DNA from: Vespula vulgaris
Taxonomy: Eukaryota > Arthropoda > Insecta > Hymenoptera > Vespidae
Assembly (NCBI RefSeq): GCF_905475345.1
Contig: NC_066603.1
Coordinates: 919,001-983,000 of the forward strand
Direction: 5' to 3'
DNA: 64,000 nucleotides
Positions 1 to 13,346 of this stretch are shown here, piece after piece (the first letter of the stretch is position 1; every line of letters starts with the position of its first letter). A program made the position numbers and the translations under genes. A model generated the notes under the pieces. It saw only the letters and a list, made by a program, of their open reading frames with translations, did not search any database and was not told the DNA's origin.

Positions 1-190
1 TAAACACGTTCTCGGATTTCCCACTAGGAAAGCGTGTTCCACACTCTCGAGTTTAAATGTAAGTAAGTTTGTATCTACGCGGTGTTAGTTCCGTTTAGAT
101 AGGAAAGTAGGTAGTCGGGGGATCTCTAAACATTGAAACAGAAGAAGGACGATTAAGGGGACGACACGTGCGACGATAGATACTGAGTGA

Positions 191-266
191 GAAGAAGAAG
201 AGGAGGAGGAGGAGGAGGAGGAGGATTGAGGGAGGACTAGTAGTCAAAGGGTAGTAGTAAGAGTAA

Positions 267-319
<53 letters not shown>

Positions 320-350
320 ATAGTAGTAGTAGTAGGAGTAGGAGTAGGAG
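191..350. repeat. GAG and AGT trinucleotide tracts
   Basis: A purine GAG run (191-226) is followed by a long, slightly interrupted AGT run (251-350). The minus-strand frame reads through it as a poly-tyrosine run and should not be taken as a gene. Confidence 0.95.
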
Positions 351-1474
351 TGAGTACTATGGTCCATTAGTGCTATACGTGGCTTAAGGAATTCGAGTTT
401 TAAACGGTTTGCAGTTCGTACAGGCGAGCTCTTTAATGGACATCAGGCCTAAAAGGCAGTGCTTCCCTAAAATGGCGCCGTAGTAAAGTGTTATAACTCT
501 GACGCGTTCGTTGAAAGGGATAGAGAAAGAAGGAGAATGAGAGAGAGAGAGAGGGAGAGCAGGAAGAGGAGAGTTGAAGAGAAAAGTTGCGAAAAATGCA
601 GGAGCGGATAATGGCGAAGAAGGAAACAGAAGAAGACAGTGGATGTATCCGGTTGCTGCCACTAAAACGATTCCTTTACGCCATACAAACGCATTTTTCC
701 TTTCTAACGACGTCATCAATATCTAATGACGTTTACTAGTAAACCGTACAACACGTTTAATCCTCGAAACGTCTACAACCTATACATTTTCCATCCGGAT
801 AGATCTGTCGTCAGCAACGATCTTAATTCTAATTATTTTGACAGGAATTTTCCAGCCCCTGAATGTCCCTGACACTTTATACGTCGTTGATAATCTAACT
901 TCCTGTTTATCAATCAGAAACTTCTTTTCTTTTCTTTTTTTTTTTCAAATCCCCTCACGTAAATCTCCCTATTTATCGATATACTAAGATGTGTAAGAAA
1001 GAGTTGCATATTTCGACGGGTTAAAAAGACATTTCAGAAATTTTTGTTAAGGACTAAAAGTATGTAATTATTCTTGAAAAATATTCGATAATCGTATATA
1101 TTCGCGTATATATTCTTATTCTATAAAGTAGACGGAAACATAACGATAGAAGAAATGAATTACGATGAAGTTCGCGAACGTTAACGAGCTCATAAAATTA
1201 AAACGAGTGATTAATACGTCGACGGGGTTCATTTTTAAAGAGAGTCGCAGGTACTCTACGCTCGTATTTTACAATAACAACGTCATTGCTCTTTTATTTC
1301 GAATAATTATGGTTCGAACGCGTTGCAACGTTAGGAAGGATGGCATGATTAATTGACGCAGAAGCTCTTTGGTTCTGTTTATAGGGGCTTGGATGATATG
1401 CACGAACATAGTACAATATGTTCATCTGGCGCGTTTGGTATTTCATCTTTGTTGCGTTTCAGAGTAATAGCGGT

Positions 1475-1501
1475 ACACATACACACACACACACACACAC
1501 C
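1475..1501. repeat. AC dinucleotide microsatellite
   Basis: About 13 AC units with one AT interruption, in intron 4. Confidence 0.95.
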
Positions 1502-2428
1502 ATTCCAACATGGCAACATCTTGGCTTGCACTTTCATCATTAGCCATCTATTGTTCCAAACACACTCATCCACGTTCGACCCATTTCATGCCTTATCAAT
1601 CAGCATCAATGCCATGGTACAGAACCGAAGTGCCTCAACGACGAAGTCCTCGTACTTTCCGTGATAAGATCGTCAAACGCAGCTTGATTAGGAAGATTCT
1701 TGACGGTCCTGAGACAATTAACCACGATATCTAATGGCACTTCGCGTGCATACGTTCGAATTTATCCGGATCCGTTGATTTTCTCTTTTCAAGTGATATC
1801 GAATGGGATCAAATAACGCGAAATTTTTTGTCCTCTTCCCCGTTCCTCCCTCTTTTTTTTTTTTTATAACAAAGCAAAACGACAACGCCACAAACGAAAT
1901 CCTCTTTTCGCGCGCGATTTTTTTTTGCTATCCTCTTTCTGTTCCTCTTTTTTTTTTTTCATTTTTGTTCTCTCTTTTATTTTATTTTTCTGCACGCCAA
2001 TTGTCAAGGTGTCAAGACGTCAATTGGATAATTATTACTCGGATCGTTTGTAAATAAATATTATGCAGGATATCGTTCGCAAAATCCAAGTAAAATATAT
2101 CGCTATCGATAGTAGAGTATTGCAGATGAAATTTTAAATAAACAAGCGAATTTCAATCGCGAGTACAAAAGAATACGGGACCGGATGGTACGCGACGTAC
2201 CGAAGCTTCCGGTTGGTTCCTAGGTAAACTGGGAGAAGCATATTTTCGAGGATACGTGTATCACGTATATTGTTTACGAGTCGTAGATAGTATTTCGTCG
2301 AGGCTGTACTACGGGGGGCCGACGAAGCAGAACGCGGACGTTTCGGCCATTAGCATTTCGGACCGCTCATGATTTATTCATGAAGAAGGCAAGTTGCGTG
2401 GATTGCGAGAGGGATGAGGGTGTAGCGG

Positions 2429-2433
<5 letters not shown>

Positions 2434-2486
<53 letters not shown>
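2434..2486. repeat. GA microsatellite
   Basis: Uninterrupted GA run of about 26 units. It reads as CT in the sense-strand transcript. Confidence 0.97.
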
Positions 2487-2488
<2 letters not shown>

Positions 2489-2940
2489 GTCAGGAGAGGT
2501 AAAGGGTAGGAGAACGCGTAACAATGCATTATGATTTACCATGGTAAAAGCTATAGTATGCGTGAGAGATCGTTATATAAACGTGAACGCTTAAATAGAC
2601 GTATGCATGTATGTATGTATTTACGTACGTATGTATAATATATACGTCGAAACGAGAGTGGATATTCTCGAGAAATATTTTGAATTATTAGTTTAGCATT
2701 AAATCATTTTAATCAGCTGAGTTCAATCCACTCGTGGACAATTAACGAAAGAAATGATTATAATTACATTCGTCCGAACAATCGTTACAACGATGGAAAT
2801 CTACATTCGTGATTTTTACTTTTCACTAAGAGGTATTAATCTCTCGTCGAAAAACTAAAACTTACTTTCGTAAGTTTCATCGGCGAAACGTCGAAAGTAT
2901 AAACGTGTATACACGTACATACGAGCACGCGCATACAAAC

Positions 2941-2980
2941 ACACATACACACATATGTAAGTAAGTAAGTAAGTAAGTAC
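2941..2980. repeat. ACAC then GTAA tetranucleotide tract
   Basis: Short AC-rich stretch followed by about six GTAA units (2956-2978). Confidence 0.9.
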
Positions 2981-3366
2981 ATGGAACGCGAGAGAGTTAA
3001 TCATCATTAAGCCGTGAACAGAATTTCCTTCACGCTGAAGTCAAATAGAGGAAGCCAGCAGCCAATTTTGGATTATGTAAAATTTTCAAGACGTCAGCAA
3101 AGTTCCCGGCGATACTTTGTCGATGAAAGTTCCTCGAATATTGTTAAGATCTAAAGAAAGTCCGTATGATTGATTTATTTTCTCTTTTATTTCTAATTTT
3201 ATAAAAAGAAAAAAGAAGGGAAAACCAATCGAATAATTCGATTACTTCGATCCTGTCGCTGAGGGATCGTCCGCGTTTAAAAAAGCGAGATTACAACGAA
3301 ACAAACAGAAGGTAATAAATAAAAAGAAAGAAAAATAATAAATCGTGCGAAACGTTATTTCGATGT

Positions 3367-3368
3367 AT

Positions 3369-3406
<38 letters not shown>

Positions 3407-3407
3407 G
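3367..3407. repeat. AC-AT compound microsatellite
   Basis: AC run (3367-3394) changing directly to AT (3395-3406), a composite that recurs in this window. Confidence 0.95.
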
Positions 3408-3681
3408 CATGTAGGTAAACGCGTAAGAGTTATAGGACAGGTGAGAAACGTCGTGTCAATTCAGACGAAGGGTACCTTTTTGTCGCATAACGAGAGGCGA
3501 CATTTTGCTGAGGTCGCACATTTAGTCAGGGCATTAAATATGCAGGTCCTCGAAAGTCCCTTTAAGCGAAAAAGCAGGGGTTGACGGTGTAACTGTACGT
3601 GACTGTTTAAGAACTGCCTTCGAAGGTGGTTACGGTCTATACATACTACGACAGGTGAATATGCGATTCCGTGAAACTTAC

Positions 3682-3831
3682 CGGTGACCACCAGTCGCGC
3701 ATAGGACGAACTTTCGACGGTGTCGGCGGTTACGTGATGGACGGTACGACATCGGTAACTGGAATGAGCATCGGCGGAAGTCACAGAGAAGACCAGAAGT
3801 TCGCCAGTTGGTAACATATGGTATTTGCCAC
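3682..3831 (-). CDS. Dscam: Dscam-family receptor, coding exon 4 (second half of second Ig domain)
   Basis: This 150-base exon encodes residues 181-230 plus the first base of codon 231. It begins GGKYHMLPTGELLVFSV, a hallmark of Dscam Ig2, and continues through the Ig F-strand motif with Cys208 (SADAHSSYRCRT), which would pair with Cys151 of the previous exon. It ends ARLVVTG at the Ig2/Ig3 linker. The acceptor TTTTTTGCTTCCAG ends at 3832; the donor is GTAAGT at 3681-3676. The split codon G + GT restores glycine 181. The next exon (Ig3) should lie at lower coordinates but is not in the remaining 3.7 kb, so the gene is cut by the window edge. Confidence 0.95.
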
Positions 3832-4119
3832 CTGGAAGCAAAAAATAAAACGACCTCGTTTACGACAGAACTCGGAAAAGGCTTCGATTTTATATCATTT
3901 TTATTCTTTTTTTTTTTTTCTTCACGAATAATACGCAACGAGACAAGTTCATTCATTCGTTCGTTCCTTTTGTTTTCTGTTTTTTCTTTTTTTTTTTATC
4001 TCTTCTTTCTCTTTCCTTTCCTTTTCATTTCCTTTTTCTCGTTCTCTTTTACTTTTTTCTTACAGACTACCTGTTCCTTTTTCTTTCTTTTTTCTTTTCG
4101 ATTTTTTATCGAGATCGAT

Positions 4120-4121
<2 letters not shown>

Positions 4122-4151
<30 letters not shown>
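4122..4151. repeat. CT microsatellite
   Basis: About 15 CT units. It lies inside a longer T-rich, C/T-biased stretch from about 3897 to 4160. Confidence 0.95.
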
Positions 4152-4154
<3 letters not shown>

Positions 4155-5505
4155 CATCTCCATTTCACACGGTATCCCTCTCTTTCATCGTATGTCCTCT
4201 GTGTTTCATCAATATGCAAATTTTTTTTTAACGAAAAATCCACTCCACTCCATTCGCTTGCCGACGTTTGCGACTCGGCGAAATGCGGTTTGACCGTGAG
4301 ATTCTTTCAACCGCGATCGATGATTCTTTAGCAAAAAAAAAATTCTATCCTTCAAGAAAAAAGGAAAAGAGATGGAAAAAAATCGCCGACGCTATCCAGA
4401 TGCAATTAATCGTACGTACAGCATATATATATATATTTTTTATTTTTCTTATTTTTACCTAATAACACCATCGATTTTCTAACGATTTTCTCCTATTTAC
4501 TTTCAAAACATCAAAGAGGAAAATGAAGCCATTAAGCTTGACTTCGAGTGATTAACTTCTACAGTCTTTGTATGTTGTTAAGCCGCAGAAAAAAATGCAC
4601 AGTCGATCGATAAAATCCTGAAAAGTGCCGTGTAAATTTCAACTACGAATTCTCCCCACTCCTGTCTCTCTCTCTCTCTTTCTCTCTCTCTCTCATCGAT
4701 GTCGCGTTTCTTTTTCTCTCACTATTTTATGTCTACTGGTATTGTCTCTTTTCACGTAGTATTGAAAATAGTAACCTGAAAGAGACGAACGTGTAATTAA
4801 GCGGATTGCGTGTAAGCGGAGTGCGAGAGAGCTCGTTTTTACTCGTTCGTGAGACTTAACAGTTTCTATGTACTGTCTTTTACGTAAACGTGTTCAATGA
4901 ACACACACACACACATATATATATATTGGAAAGTAATATTACACAGACGTGAGACTAATTAAGTGAACGACGTAATGACGGTGTTATCAGGAAGAACGAC
5001 GAAAGGATATTCATTAATTAAAACGAGTATTATCATAAGCATGAGTAAATTATATTTCACATAAACTGCTTCATAATAATTTCGTTGAAAAGAATATACG
5101 GATTATATGGTCGCATATAAAACTGCTAAAAATTTCTATTAAAATTTATACGCGATATTTCATACAGATGCTTGATATTTCCGTAACGCGGGAAATTCGA
5201 ATAAACAAGCAACGTGGCCGAGTCAACAAGTAGGAGATATAAGTACGAATGTACGTACGTGCAACGTGTATCTATATTTGGGGTTAGCAACGAGAGAGAA
5301 AAAAGAAAAAGAACAGAAAAAAAAGAAGGAAAAAAAACAAAAAAGGGGGGGAAAGTAAAAAAAAAACAGAAAAGAAAAAGAAAAAGAAGGTAATGAATAG
5401 GAGGGAATAAACGTGAAAAAAGGCTTCGAATGGCGCGTAACGAGTTCACAATGGTTCGAGTCGATATCTATCAAAGTACGAGGGTAGCGAGAGACAGAGA
5501 AAGAA

Positions 5506-5536
<31 letters not shown>

Positions 5537-5710
5537 TCGATGTGTTACCACGAAATGCGACGGACGATGAAAATTGTCGGGGCAGAGCGCGAACTCGATA
5601 CTGCTTCGAGATAAACGCTGCCTTCGATTATATTTCCTGCTATTTTTCGAAGCGACGAATACGTGCGTCCGTAACAATGCTTGCCTCTATTTCTTTCTCT
5701 CTTTCTCTTG

Positions 5711-5745
<35 letters not shown>
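5506..5745. repeat. GA tract and CT tract in inverted arrangement
   Basis: GA run at 5506-5529 and CT run at 5718-5745, about 190 bases apart. They are complementary and could pair in a single-stranded transcript. Confidence 0.9.
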
Positions 5746-6110
5746 CGACCCTCTTTTCGAGAAGCATATCGAATCGGCGCCGATTACACAATTCCGACTA
5801 TCATCGATATCGAACAACACGGTCGCGAATTCTTCGATACTTTCGAATCGAGTACTCGTACAATATCGCGACAACTACTCGATTTAAATTCCAATCGATT
5901 TTAAGAGGACATGCAAATTAGGGATTGATATTATATTTTATAAATATCTATTTATACTGTAATTTCTTAAAAGTAATGAATGAATGAATTAATGAATGAA
6001 TTAATCGATCGATCGATCGGAACGAACGATGCACGAATGTATTTTTTAATACATATATATGAGATCAAGAAAGTAAATAATAAAAAAAACGTTACTAACA
6101 AAAAAAAAAG

Positions 6111-6177
6111 AGAAGAAAAAGAAAAAGAAGAAGAAGAAAAAGAAGAAGATGAAGAAGAAGAAGAAGAAGAAAAAAGA
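6111..6177. repeat. GAA-rich tract
   Basis: Imperfect GAA/GAAAAA run. The plus frame gives a Lys/Glu-only peptide, which is a repeat translation. Confidence 0.93.
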
Positions 6178-6425
6178 ATAAAAGAATAGAGGTCGGATTA
6201 CTCGAGAAGGAAAAATTCCCTCTTTAATTATTCGTCCTTCTCTTTTTTGCTTTTCTCCTCCTCTTCCCCGAGGGGTTTCAAAGGTGGATATAGACGAAAC
6301 GCAGAGAAATTTTCCAGAGGTTCGCTGCGTGAATGTATAAGTGTGCGGGTTGCGTGCGACAAGAATTACTTCGTGAAAATATTTTTATTCTTCCCGCCTG
6401 GAGCAGTGGCAGCAGTGGTAACGGC

Positions 6426-6545
6426 AATACCAATACCAGTACCAGTACCAGTACCAATATACCAGTACCAGTAACAAGAGCACCACTACTATCACTGTTA
6501 CCACTGTTACCACCATTACCACTACCAACAACAGCACAGTAGTAC
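6426..6545. repeat. TACCAG hexanucleotide and CCA trinucleotide region
   Basis: Repeated CAGTAC units (6426-6475) are followed by degenerate ACTACC/CACTGTTACC units to about 6545. Every frame translates to short repeats (TST, LVL), which marks it as noncoding. Confidence 0.85.
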
Positions 6546-9500
6546 CAGTAGCAGTCAGAAATAGTAGAAATAACGTCAGACTCGACGTTAGCTCGCGAGA
6601 ATGACTGCATTTTGCCAGGATATATGCATGTAAGTGCATCCTCTTCTCCTCTTACTCTTCCCTCTACCACCTCTTTCATCTTCTACTTGGTAAGAGAGCG
6701 TCGATATCTCGACACGTGCGCACATTTCAACCCCGCGCGCTTTATTTCCAAGGAAATTGCGTGGAATTTCAGGAACGTCGAAATGCACCACCGAGTATAA
6801 GTTAGCGTTCTCATGCGTGCATGTGTTCGTATATGAGAGAGCTCGTGTGTCCTTTGCGTGAAAGTATACGTGTGAGAATTTCTCTCTATCTGTCTCTGTC
6901 TCTCTCTCTCTCTCTCTCTTCTCGTCATAACCTTACGACCCCGAAGTCGAAAATTGTTCCTTATCGATCTGTACTCTATTCGACAAAAATATCTCCCGAC
7001 TCTTTCATTAAACTTGTCTGTCTTAATTAAGATTTATTACTTTCAATTTGTATATTAATGGAATTACGATAAAATAATTACCAGATAAAATATGTATCTA
7101 GAGAGAGGGAGAGAATCAAAGAGAGAAACAAACGAATTTATATAGATATAAAGAATTGAAATAACTATAATATATTATTTGTTAATATTACGTTACACTA
7201 CGTTTATTGTAAGTAATAATCAAAGGAAATGAAAAGAAAAAAAAAAAAGAAAAAGAAAAGAACAGAAAAATATTCACCCAAGCGTCATAATAATTTTTTT
7301 TTGTGTAGGATAATAAATAAAGGCGCAATATTTCATAGAAAGAAAACGAAAAGAGCAAGTGAACTGTGACGATACCACCCCTTAGAGCATTGCTCCAGGG
7401 GGTTAAACGAAATCGAGGACGTGATCCTTTTCCATCCATCGTCAGTGAATTCGTATAAAGCTGAAGCTGAAGCTGAGCTATCGAGTCGCACGCGCGAGAC
7501 CTTCGAGAGTCTCCCTTTTTACTTTTCTTTTCTTTTCTTTTTTCTCTTCCTTCCTTTCTTTCTTTTCTTTTTTCTACTTATTTCCACGAGTTTCATCGTT
7601 TTGATATTTTCTATAAAGAGAATGGCCGAGAAGAAGAGGTGGAAGGAAAAGAAGAAGAAGGAAGCTTTGCACTTGCATAAAATAGAAGAAGCTTTACGTT
7701 TTCTCTGATACGACCAAGTAAAAGGAGAAATATGCTATGCTTTTTCTTTTTTTTCTTTCTTTTTTATATCTTTCATTTTTCTTATTTATATATATATTTA
7801 CGAAATAAACATAATGGAGATAAAATATTTATTTTTTATGTATATATGCGTGTACGTACGTGCGTTCGTAAATATAAAATATAGTAATTGAAAATGAGAG
7901 ATGATAAATGATATAGATAAGGATGCACCAAGTATAATCCAGGAGTAATACAATAAGAGAAATTTTATACGTCTGGCTAAAACGTTACGAATGTGCATAC
8001 GAGAAATCGCAGAAAGTAAAGTACATGCGGTAAGAGAAGGTAAGAGTGCTGCGAAAGTTGGAGAAGATAACTTGAATAAAGAGATAATATGGTATAAAGA
8101 TTAATAAATAAAAAGAAGAAGAAAATAGATGAATAAGTAAATAAATAAATAAATAAATAAGTACATTCGAACTGATATATTAATATTTTTAATAAATAAA
8201 TTACGATAAAAACGTGATAAATAATTAAATAAGTTTTTTTAAAAACTTTTATACTTCTCAAGTAAGTGTAAAGAACCAACGAAGATAAAAATATTTCTTC
8301 GAAATAGAACCTCACAAATGTCAAGAAGTTAATGTTGCAAAGAAGCATCGATAGTTCTCAATAGTAAAATATCGATAAATAGATAAACAGTGAGCCAGAG
8401 GGAAAAAGAGAGTAATCGTTTCTACAAAATAAAGATCTTTTTCTCTCTCTCTATCTCTCTTTCTCTTTACTTATTTAAAATAATTTATTCGTGAAAGCGA
8501 TAGAGCGTGAATGGCGATTACTTCGTTCGAGAACAGTCCCGTTGTGTAATATTTGCTCTCGTCGGAAAGAGCAAACAAAATGTAACATTCTATGCCGAGC
8601 GATTAAAAGCAGAAGAAAAAGAAAAAGAAAAAAAAAGTAGAAAAAGATGAAAAAGCAAACTGCATACATACGAACGTAGAACGCGAGTTGATAACAAGAG
8701 AAGGAAAAAAATCAAATAGCTAGCTATCATTTACATAGGTATATATATATATATTTATATATATATATACATATATATAAATATGATGTTAATCTCGTAT
8801 ATGAGGATGAATGTTGAACGCGTATACATATATATATATATATATAATGAAAAAGCAAAAAAAAAAGAGCAAAGGAATAAAAAAAAAGAAAAATCAATAA
8901 TCACTCAAAACCGTGATATCTCATTTTAATCGAGGAATAAAAAATCCAAATCCGGTTTTTCGAATCGCATGAAAATCGTGTATCGATTCTCATCAACAAG
9001 AATACCACGAATTTCAAATCAATTGAATTATTATCCATCTATCTAGGTAATTAATATTTGTAGGTGAAAAACAAAAGAGAAAAATAAACTAACTGGCGTA
9101 TTCGTATTTTCAATAGTTGATAAAGAAGAAAAAGAATCAAAAGAAAAATTCCACAAAATTTCGATCGATCGATCGATCGTTCGTCGAATTTAATTACGAG
9201 GCTGAGTAAGAGTAAAGTTATTATGGTTTGATAATGATGATGATAACATATAAATATATATATATATAAGATATCTTGGGAAGAAAATGATGAGAAAAGA
9301 TAAAGAAAAAAAAAAGAAAAAAGGAAAGAGAAAGTATCAGAGCACACGATTCACGTGGATTAAGCTATGATACCCGAGAGGATTTTCTTCCTCCCTTCGA
9401 GCGTGAAACTTCGTTTTATCCACGATATTCATGCACGACTGCCATTTCGCGCTAATAAGAGTAATGGACCGCGGTTGGGATTCTGGCGCGTAGCGGCGTA

Positions 9501-9877
9501 CAAAACGCGCGTCAGGGGCCTCTCTGTCTGTCTCTCTCGCTCTTTTTCTCTCTGTGTGTGTCTCTCTCTCTCTGTTTCACCGAAGCTTTTCCAGAGTCAG
9601 AGAGAATGACAGACACGTCTATTTCGCTGATGGGGTCCAGGATTTAAACAACATTCGGCTCGTGCGAATATTTTTCGCGCTAGGCCGAATAATATGCTCG
9701 AATGAGCCGAAATACAGAGGCCCCCGTTGAAATACGCGCAAAAGTATGCGTGTAGTTTGTATTTGTGAAGGGGAAAAAAAAGAAAGAGAGAAGGTAAAGA
9801 GTGATAGAACGAGCCACCATGCCTTTTCGAAACAAACTATGGAAAATGGGAATTGGATGGGTTGCGACTTGTAAACG

Positions 9878-9878
<1 letters not shown>

Positions 9879-9913
<35 letters not shown>
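9879..9913. repeat. AT-GT compound microsatellite
   Basis: Short AT run changing to about 12 TG units. Confidence 0.93.
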
Positions 9914-10332
9914 TACATATATATACTATTACAAATATAGTATGAGTATTGAATTTGAGTAGGAAGCTTTTAAAGTTTTTATACAGGAAAGCCTACGTTT
10001 GTCGATCCTTTTGTTATACTTTGAGAAAAAAAAGGAAAAGAAGAGAAGAGTAGAGAAGAGAAGAGGAAGAGGAAGGAAGCATCGCGCATATAATTTTCCA
10101 TTCGATCAGAAAATTGATCAGTTTATCGGATTTCGAAAAATGAGAGAAATCGTAATAACATTATACTCGATATCATCGAATGTTACATATCTATATATAT
10201 AACAACGTTTAGTAAACGTGACGATCGTTCGTTCGACATCGGCCACGTTTCAGCAATCAAACAAATTTTACAACGGAGAAATAGCCATCTGCAATATGTA
10301 TTTTATTTATATAATGCAATGTGCGTTTATAT

Positions 10333-10335
<3 letters not shown>

Positions 10336-10376
<41 letters not shown>
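10336..10376. repeat. GA microsatellite
   Basis: About 20 uninterrupted GA units. Confidence 0.97.
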
Positions 10377-10379
<3 letters not shown>

Positions 10380-10427
10380 ATAGAGCTTTAAATCAATACG
10401 CTCGGTATTATTGCTCTCCTGTTAGCA

Positions 10428-10512
10428 AATTATTATTACTAATATTACTGTTATTATTAATATAATAATAATAATTATTATTATTATTATTGTTATTGTT
10501 ATTATTATTACA
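10428..10512. repeat. ATT trinucleotide tract
   Basis: Degenerate TTA/ATT/ATA run about 85 bases long. Confidence 0.9.
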
Positions 10513-10995
10513 ATAAATATTACACGCGAACGAATACGTATGAATACGTTTGATAGTAGTTAAACTCTTTGACATTCCACGAGAAACGATGATACTCGTC
10601 GATGAAAAACTTTTGATCTCGAAAAAAGCCGATATGAGGAAAAGAGGAGAAGTAGTGCTACGACGGAAGTATTACGTTCATTTTTTTTCCCTTTTCCTTT
10701 CTTCCCTTTTTCCCCCTTTTCCTTTTCTTTCTTTTTGTTTTTGTTATAGTTTTCGTTTCGCTTTACAGAAAAGTCTTTCCATACAATCGAGAGATACGAT
10801 ATACCCAGAACGGAAACGATTCGTGCAATTAATTTCCACGCTCTCGAACAACCGTCTTGCACTCGAACGAAAACGTTTCCAACATTTCATCCATCACGTG
10901 GAAGGATCCATGCTGGCTGATCGACCACGATGGATTCGTTCGGTAAAAATTAAATGCTCGTCGTGTCTTTCGACGATTTATCGGATTGGAAAAAA

Positions 10996-11092
10996 AGAAG
11001 AAGAAGAAATAGGAGAAGAGGAGAAAGAAGAAGAAAAAGAAGAAGAAGGAAAAGAAGAAGAAGAAGAAGAGAAGGAAAGAAAAAAAGAAAAT
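10996..11092. repeat. GAA-rich tract
   Basis: Purine-only GAA/GAG run. The long plus-strand frame across 10550-11110 ends in this repeat as a poly-Glu/Lys tail. Confidence 0.9.
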
Positions 11093-11939
11093 CTATCTTC
11101 GTGCGGTTGAAAATATTAAAATGACGATTCCTTTGAGATTTTTCCTCCCCTCTCTCTCTCTCTCTCTTTCTCTCTCTTCGTTTCTCTTTCTCTAACTCTT
11201 TCCATCTCCAAGGAAAACTCCAAGTTCGTGTATGACTTCGAATGTGTATGAGATATCAGAGCAGATGATTTACGTATAGGACTACGCTATTACTGGAATA
11301 TATTTGAGGCTCAATTTATTCGAACCGGGAATATAAGTCCAGAAGCAGCAACCCTCGGCAGTGTCGTTTTCGACGATGCCGTCGCGCGAAACACAGATTC
11401 TCGGTTTTAAGGAAAAGTTAGTTTTCGATCCCACGTGCATCGTTTCCGAGTAACACCGAGAAAGGTGTCCGTAATAAATCATCCCTCTTGGATACGAAAC
11501 GTATCACCTTCTTCTCATACGCCCCTTCTTATCGATTCCCTTTTTCTTCTTCCTGTTCGTTCGGGCTTATCGGATTTTACTTTTCAAATTTCCAAGAGAG
11601 ACTCACACGCGCACATATTCCTATATACGTACAGAAGAGGAGAAATTTACATCGCGTTATTACGTCGTAAACGTGCCGATAATGGTATCACAACCTGACG
11701 AATCGTTTCTTGTTAAATTCATGAAACTTGTTAAAAATTTTCAATTACTAATAATATTTACTCGACCGGGTCGAATAAATGATTTTTCTTTTTTCTCGAT
11801 TCGATAATCCCTCTCTTTCCTCTTCGTCAACAGTTATCATTAAAAATGTTGAGCAAAAAGAGAAGAAAAATAAGGAAAAAAAAAAAGAAGATTGTTATAC
11901 TTCTTTTATCTATTTCAAGATAATTTAATATAGAGGCGT

Positions 11940-12310
11940 TGAATTAACACGACGAAAAATGATATTTATCGTAGTAAATATCTCTTGACCTCGGATTAGT
12001 AAGGAATAGACGTCAGGTCTCTTCAAGTGTCCAACTTGGACTCGAACTCTGATCTTTGCTCTCTCTATCTTTCTTTTTCTCTCTCTCTCTCTCTCTCTCT
12101 TTCTTTCCAAAGGCCTATCTATACAGTGTCCACAAGTTAGAGTTTGTCTAACCAAGAGTTCCTGAACTTCGACGTTGCTTTGAGTGAAAACAGCCCGGAG
12201 CTGTTATCGTTGCAGTATCGTTCTGCTATCGTCCCTAGCTTATATTCCATGTATATGGTCCCAGTGTCACGTACTGCTTTCCTTTCGGCTTACACTTCGG
12301 AAAATCTGGA
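11940..12310. other. Less repetitive block in intron 3
   Basis: Apart from a CT tract at 12061-12108, this block has mixed base composition. A plus-strand open frame from 12141 carries about 55 residues of ordinary composition before running into a Phe-rich repeat. It lacks an ATG until well inside and shows no recognisable domain, so I do not call a gene. Confidence 0.35.
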
Positions 12311-12839
12311 TCAAGCAAATTTTTCCTTTTTCTTTCTTCTTTCGATAAACGTGCGTTTTCTTTTTACATACGTATGCAAGTATATATATATATATTTTTT
12401 TTATGCGATATAATACGTACTGACTTTTCTCGAACGTAGTTTGAAACGTAGTACTACGAGATTTCAAATAAGTTTCACGTAATACGATGATCGATATATA
12501 GATTTAATCATAGATCTTATGAGAATAAAAACTTTATATGTACGCGTGTGTGTGTGTACTCTTGTAATTGTACCTTTTTCGAAGGGAGACTAACGCAGAC
12601 GAACAATCAGGAAAGTCGTAAAACTCGTGTACAAAGAGCGATATAAGCTTTGGTCGTAGGGACCATTTCTGAAACTATCGGGGAGTTTTGGAGTTAAACA
12701 AGAGTGACACGTTAGAGTGAGTGTAAGCGAGGATGAGTTAGCTAAAGAGAAAGAGAAAGAGAAAGGGAAAGAGAACAAGAGTTAGAGAGAGAGAGAAAGA
12801 GAGAAAGAGAGAGGGAGAGAGAAATAGAGAGATAGACCA

Positions 12840-13170
12840 ACGGAGAAGGTTGCCAGGGAAGTGTGTAGTAACCGTTAGATAGAGACGATCTATATACAAC
12901 AGTGCGGTTCTACATCGTACAAGTGTGTTGGAATGAGAAGAGAATAGTTTGGAGTCTCTCTCTCTCCCTCTCTCTCTTTCTACATAGACGAAGGATACTA
13001 GAACTCAGGCCGAATTTACATTGTGGCTGAAGCTTTCGTGTTTGAATTGTATGGCTGGGGCTCTTGCATCTGCCTAAACTCTTCTTTGGATACCACGAGA
13101 ATCGCTTCGTTGGATGTACACACCCGGTATATGAAAACGAAGATTGAGCATGTCTCTATCTATCTCTATC
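12840..13170. other. Less repetitive block in intron 3
   Basis: Unique sequence between GA-rich (12782-12834) and CT-rich (13180-13212) text, with one short CT interruption at 12956-12980. No conserved coding exon was recognised; it may be a regulatory or noncoding-RNA segment, or simply neutral. Confidence 0.3.
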
Positions 13171-13182
13171 TCCATCTTGCTT

Positions 13183-13213
<31 letters not shown>

Positions 13214-13308
13214 TTCTGTTTCTATGATTGATCTAGACGCGCGTATGTATGTAGGAAGAACTAATAAGAAGGATTAATTTGTATTTTCTCTCTTTCTCTT
13301 TCTAACTT

Positions 13309-13309
<1 letters not shown>

Positions 13310-13346
<37 letters not shown>
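13310..13346. repeat. CTGT tetranucleotide microsatellite
   Basis: About nine TCTG units. Confidence 0.95.

Larger units (their letters stand above)
1..3681 (-). other. Intron 4 of the Dscam-family gene (5' part only)
   Basis: Noncoding sequence after the donor at 3681. It holds a GAG run (191-226), an AGT trinucleotide tract (251-350), AC tracts (1475-1501 and 3367-3394), a long GA tract (2434-2486), a GTAA tract (2956-2978) and, at about 2160-2420, a unique CpG-containing block. No Ig3-type open frame (Cys, Trp, DxGxYxC) was recognised on the minus strand, so the next exon lies outside the window. Confidence 0.75.

Noticed and set aside
95..367. 90-codon minus frame with a long tyrosine run
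   Set aside because: It is a direct translation of the AGT trinucleotide tract and has no unique flanking protein sequence.
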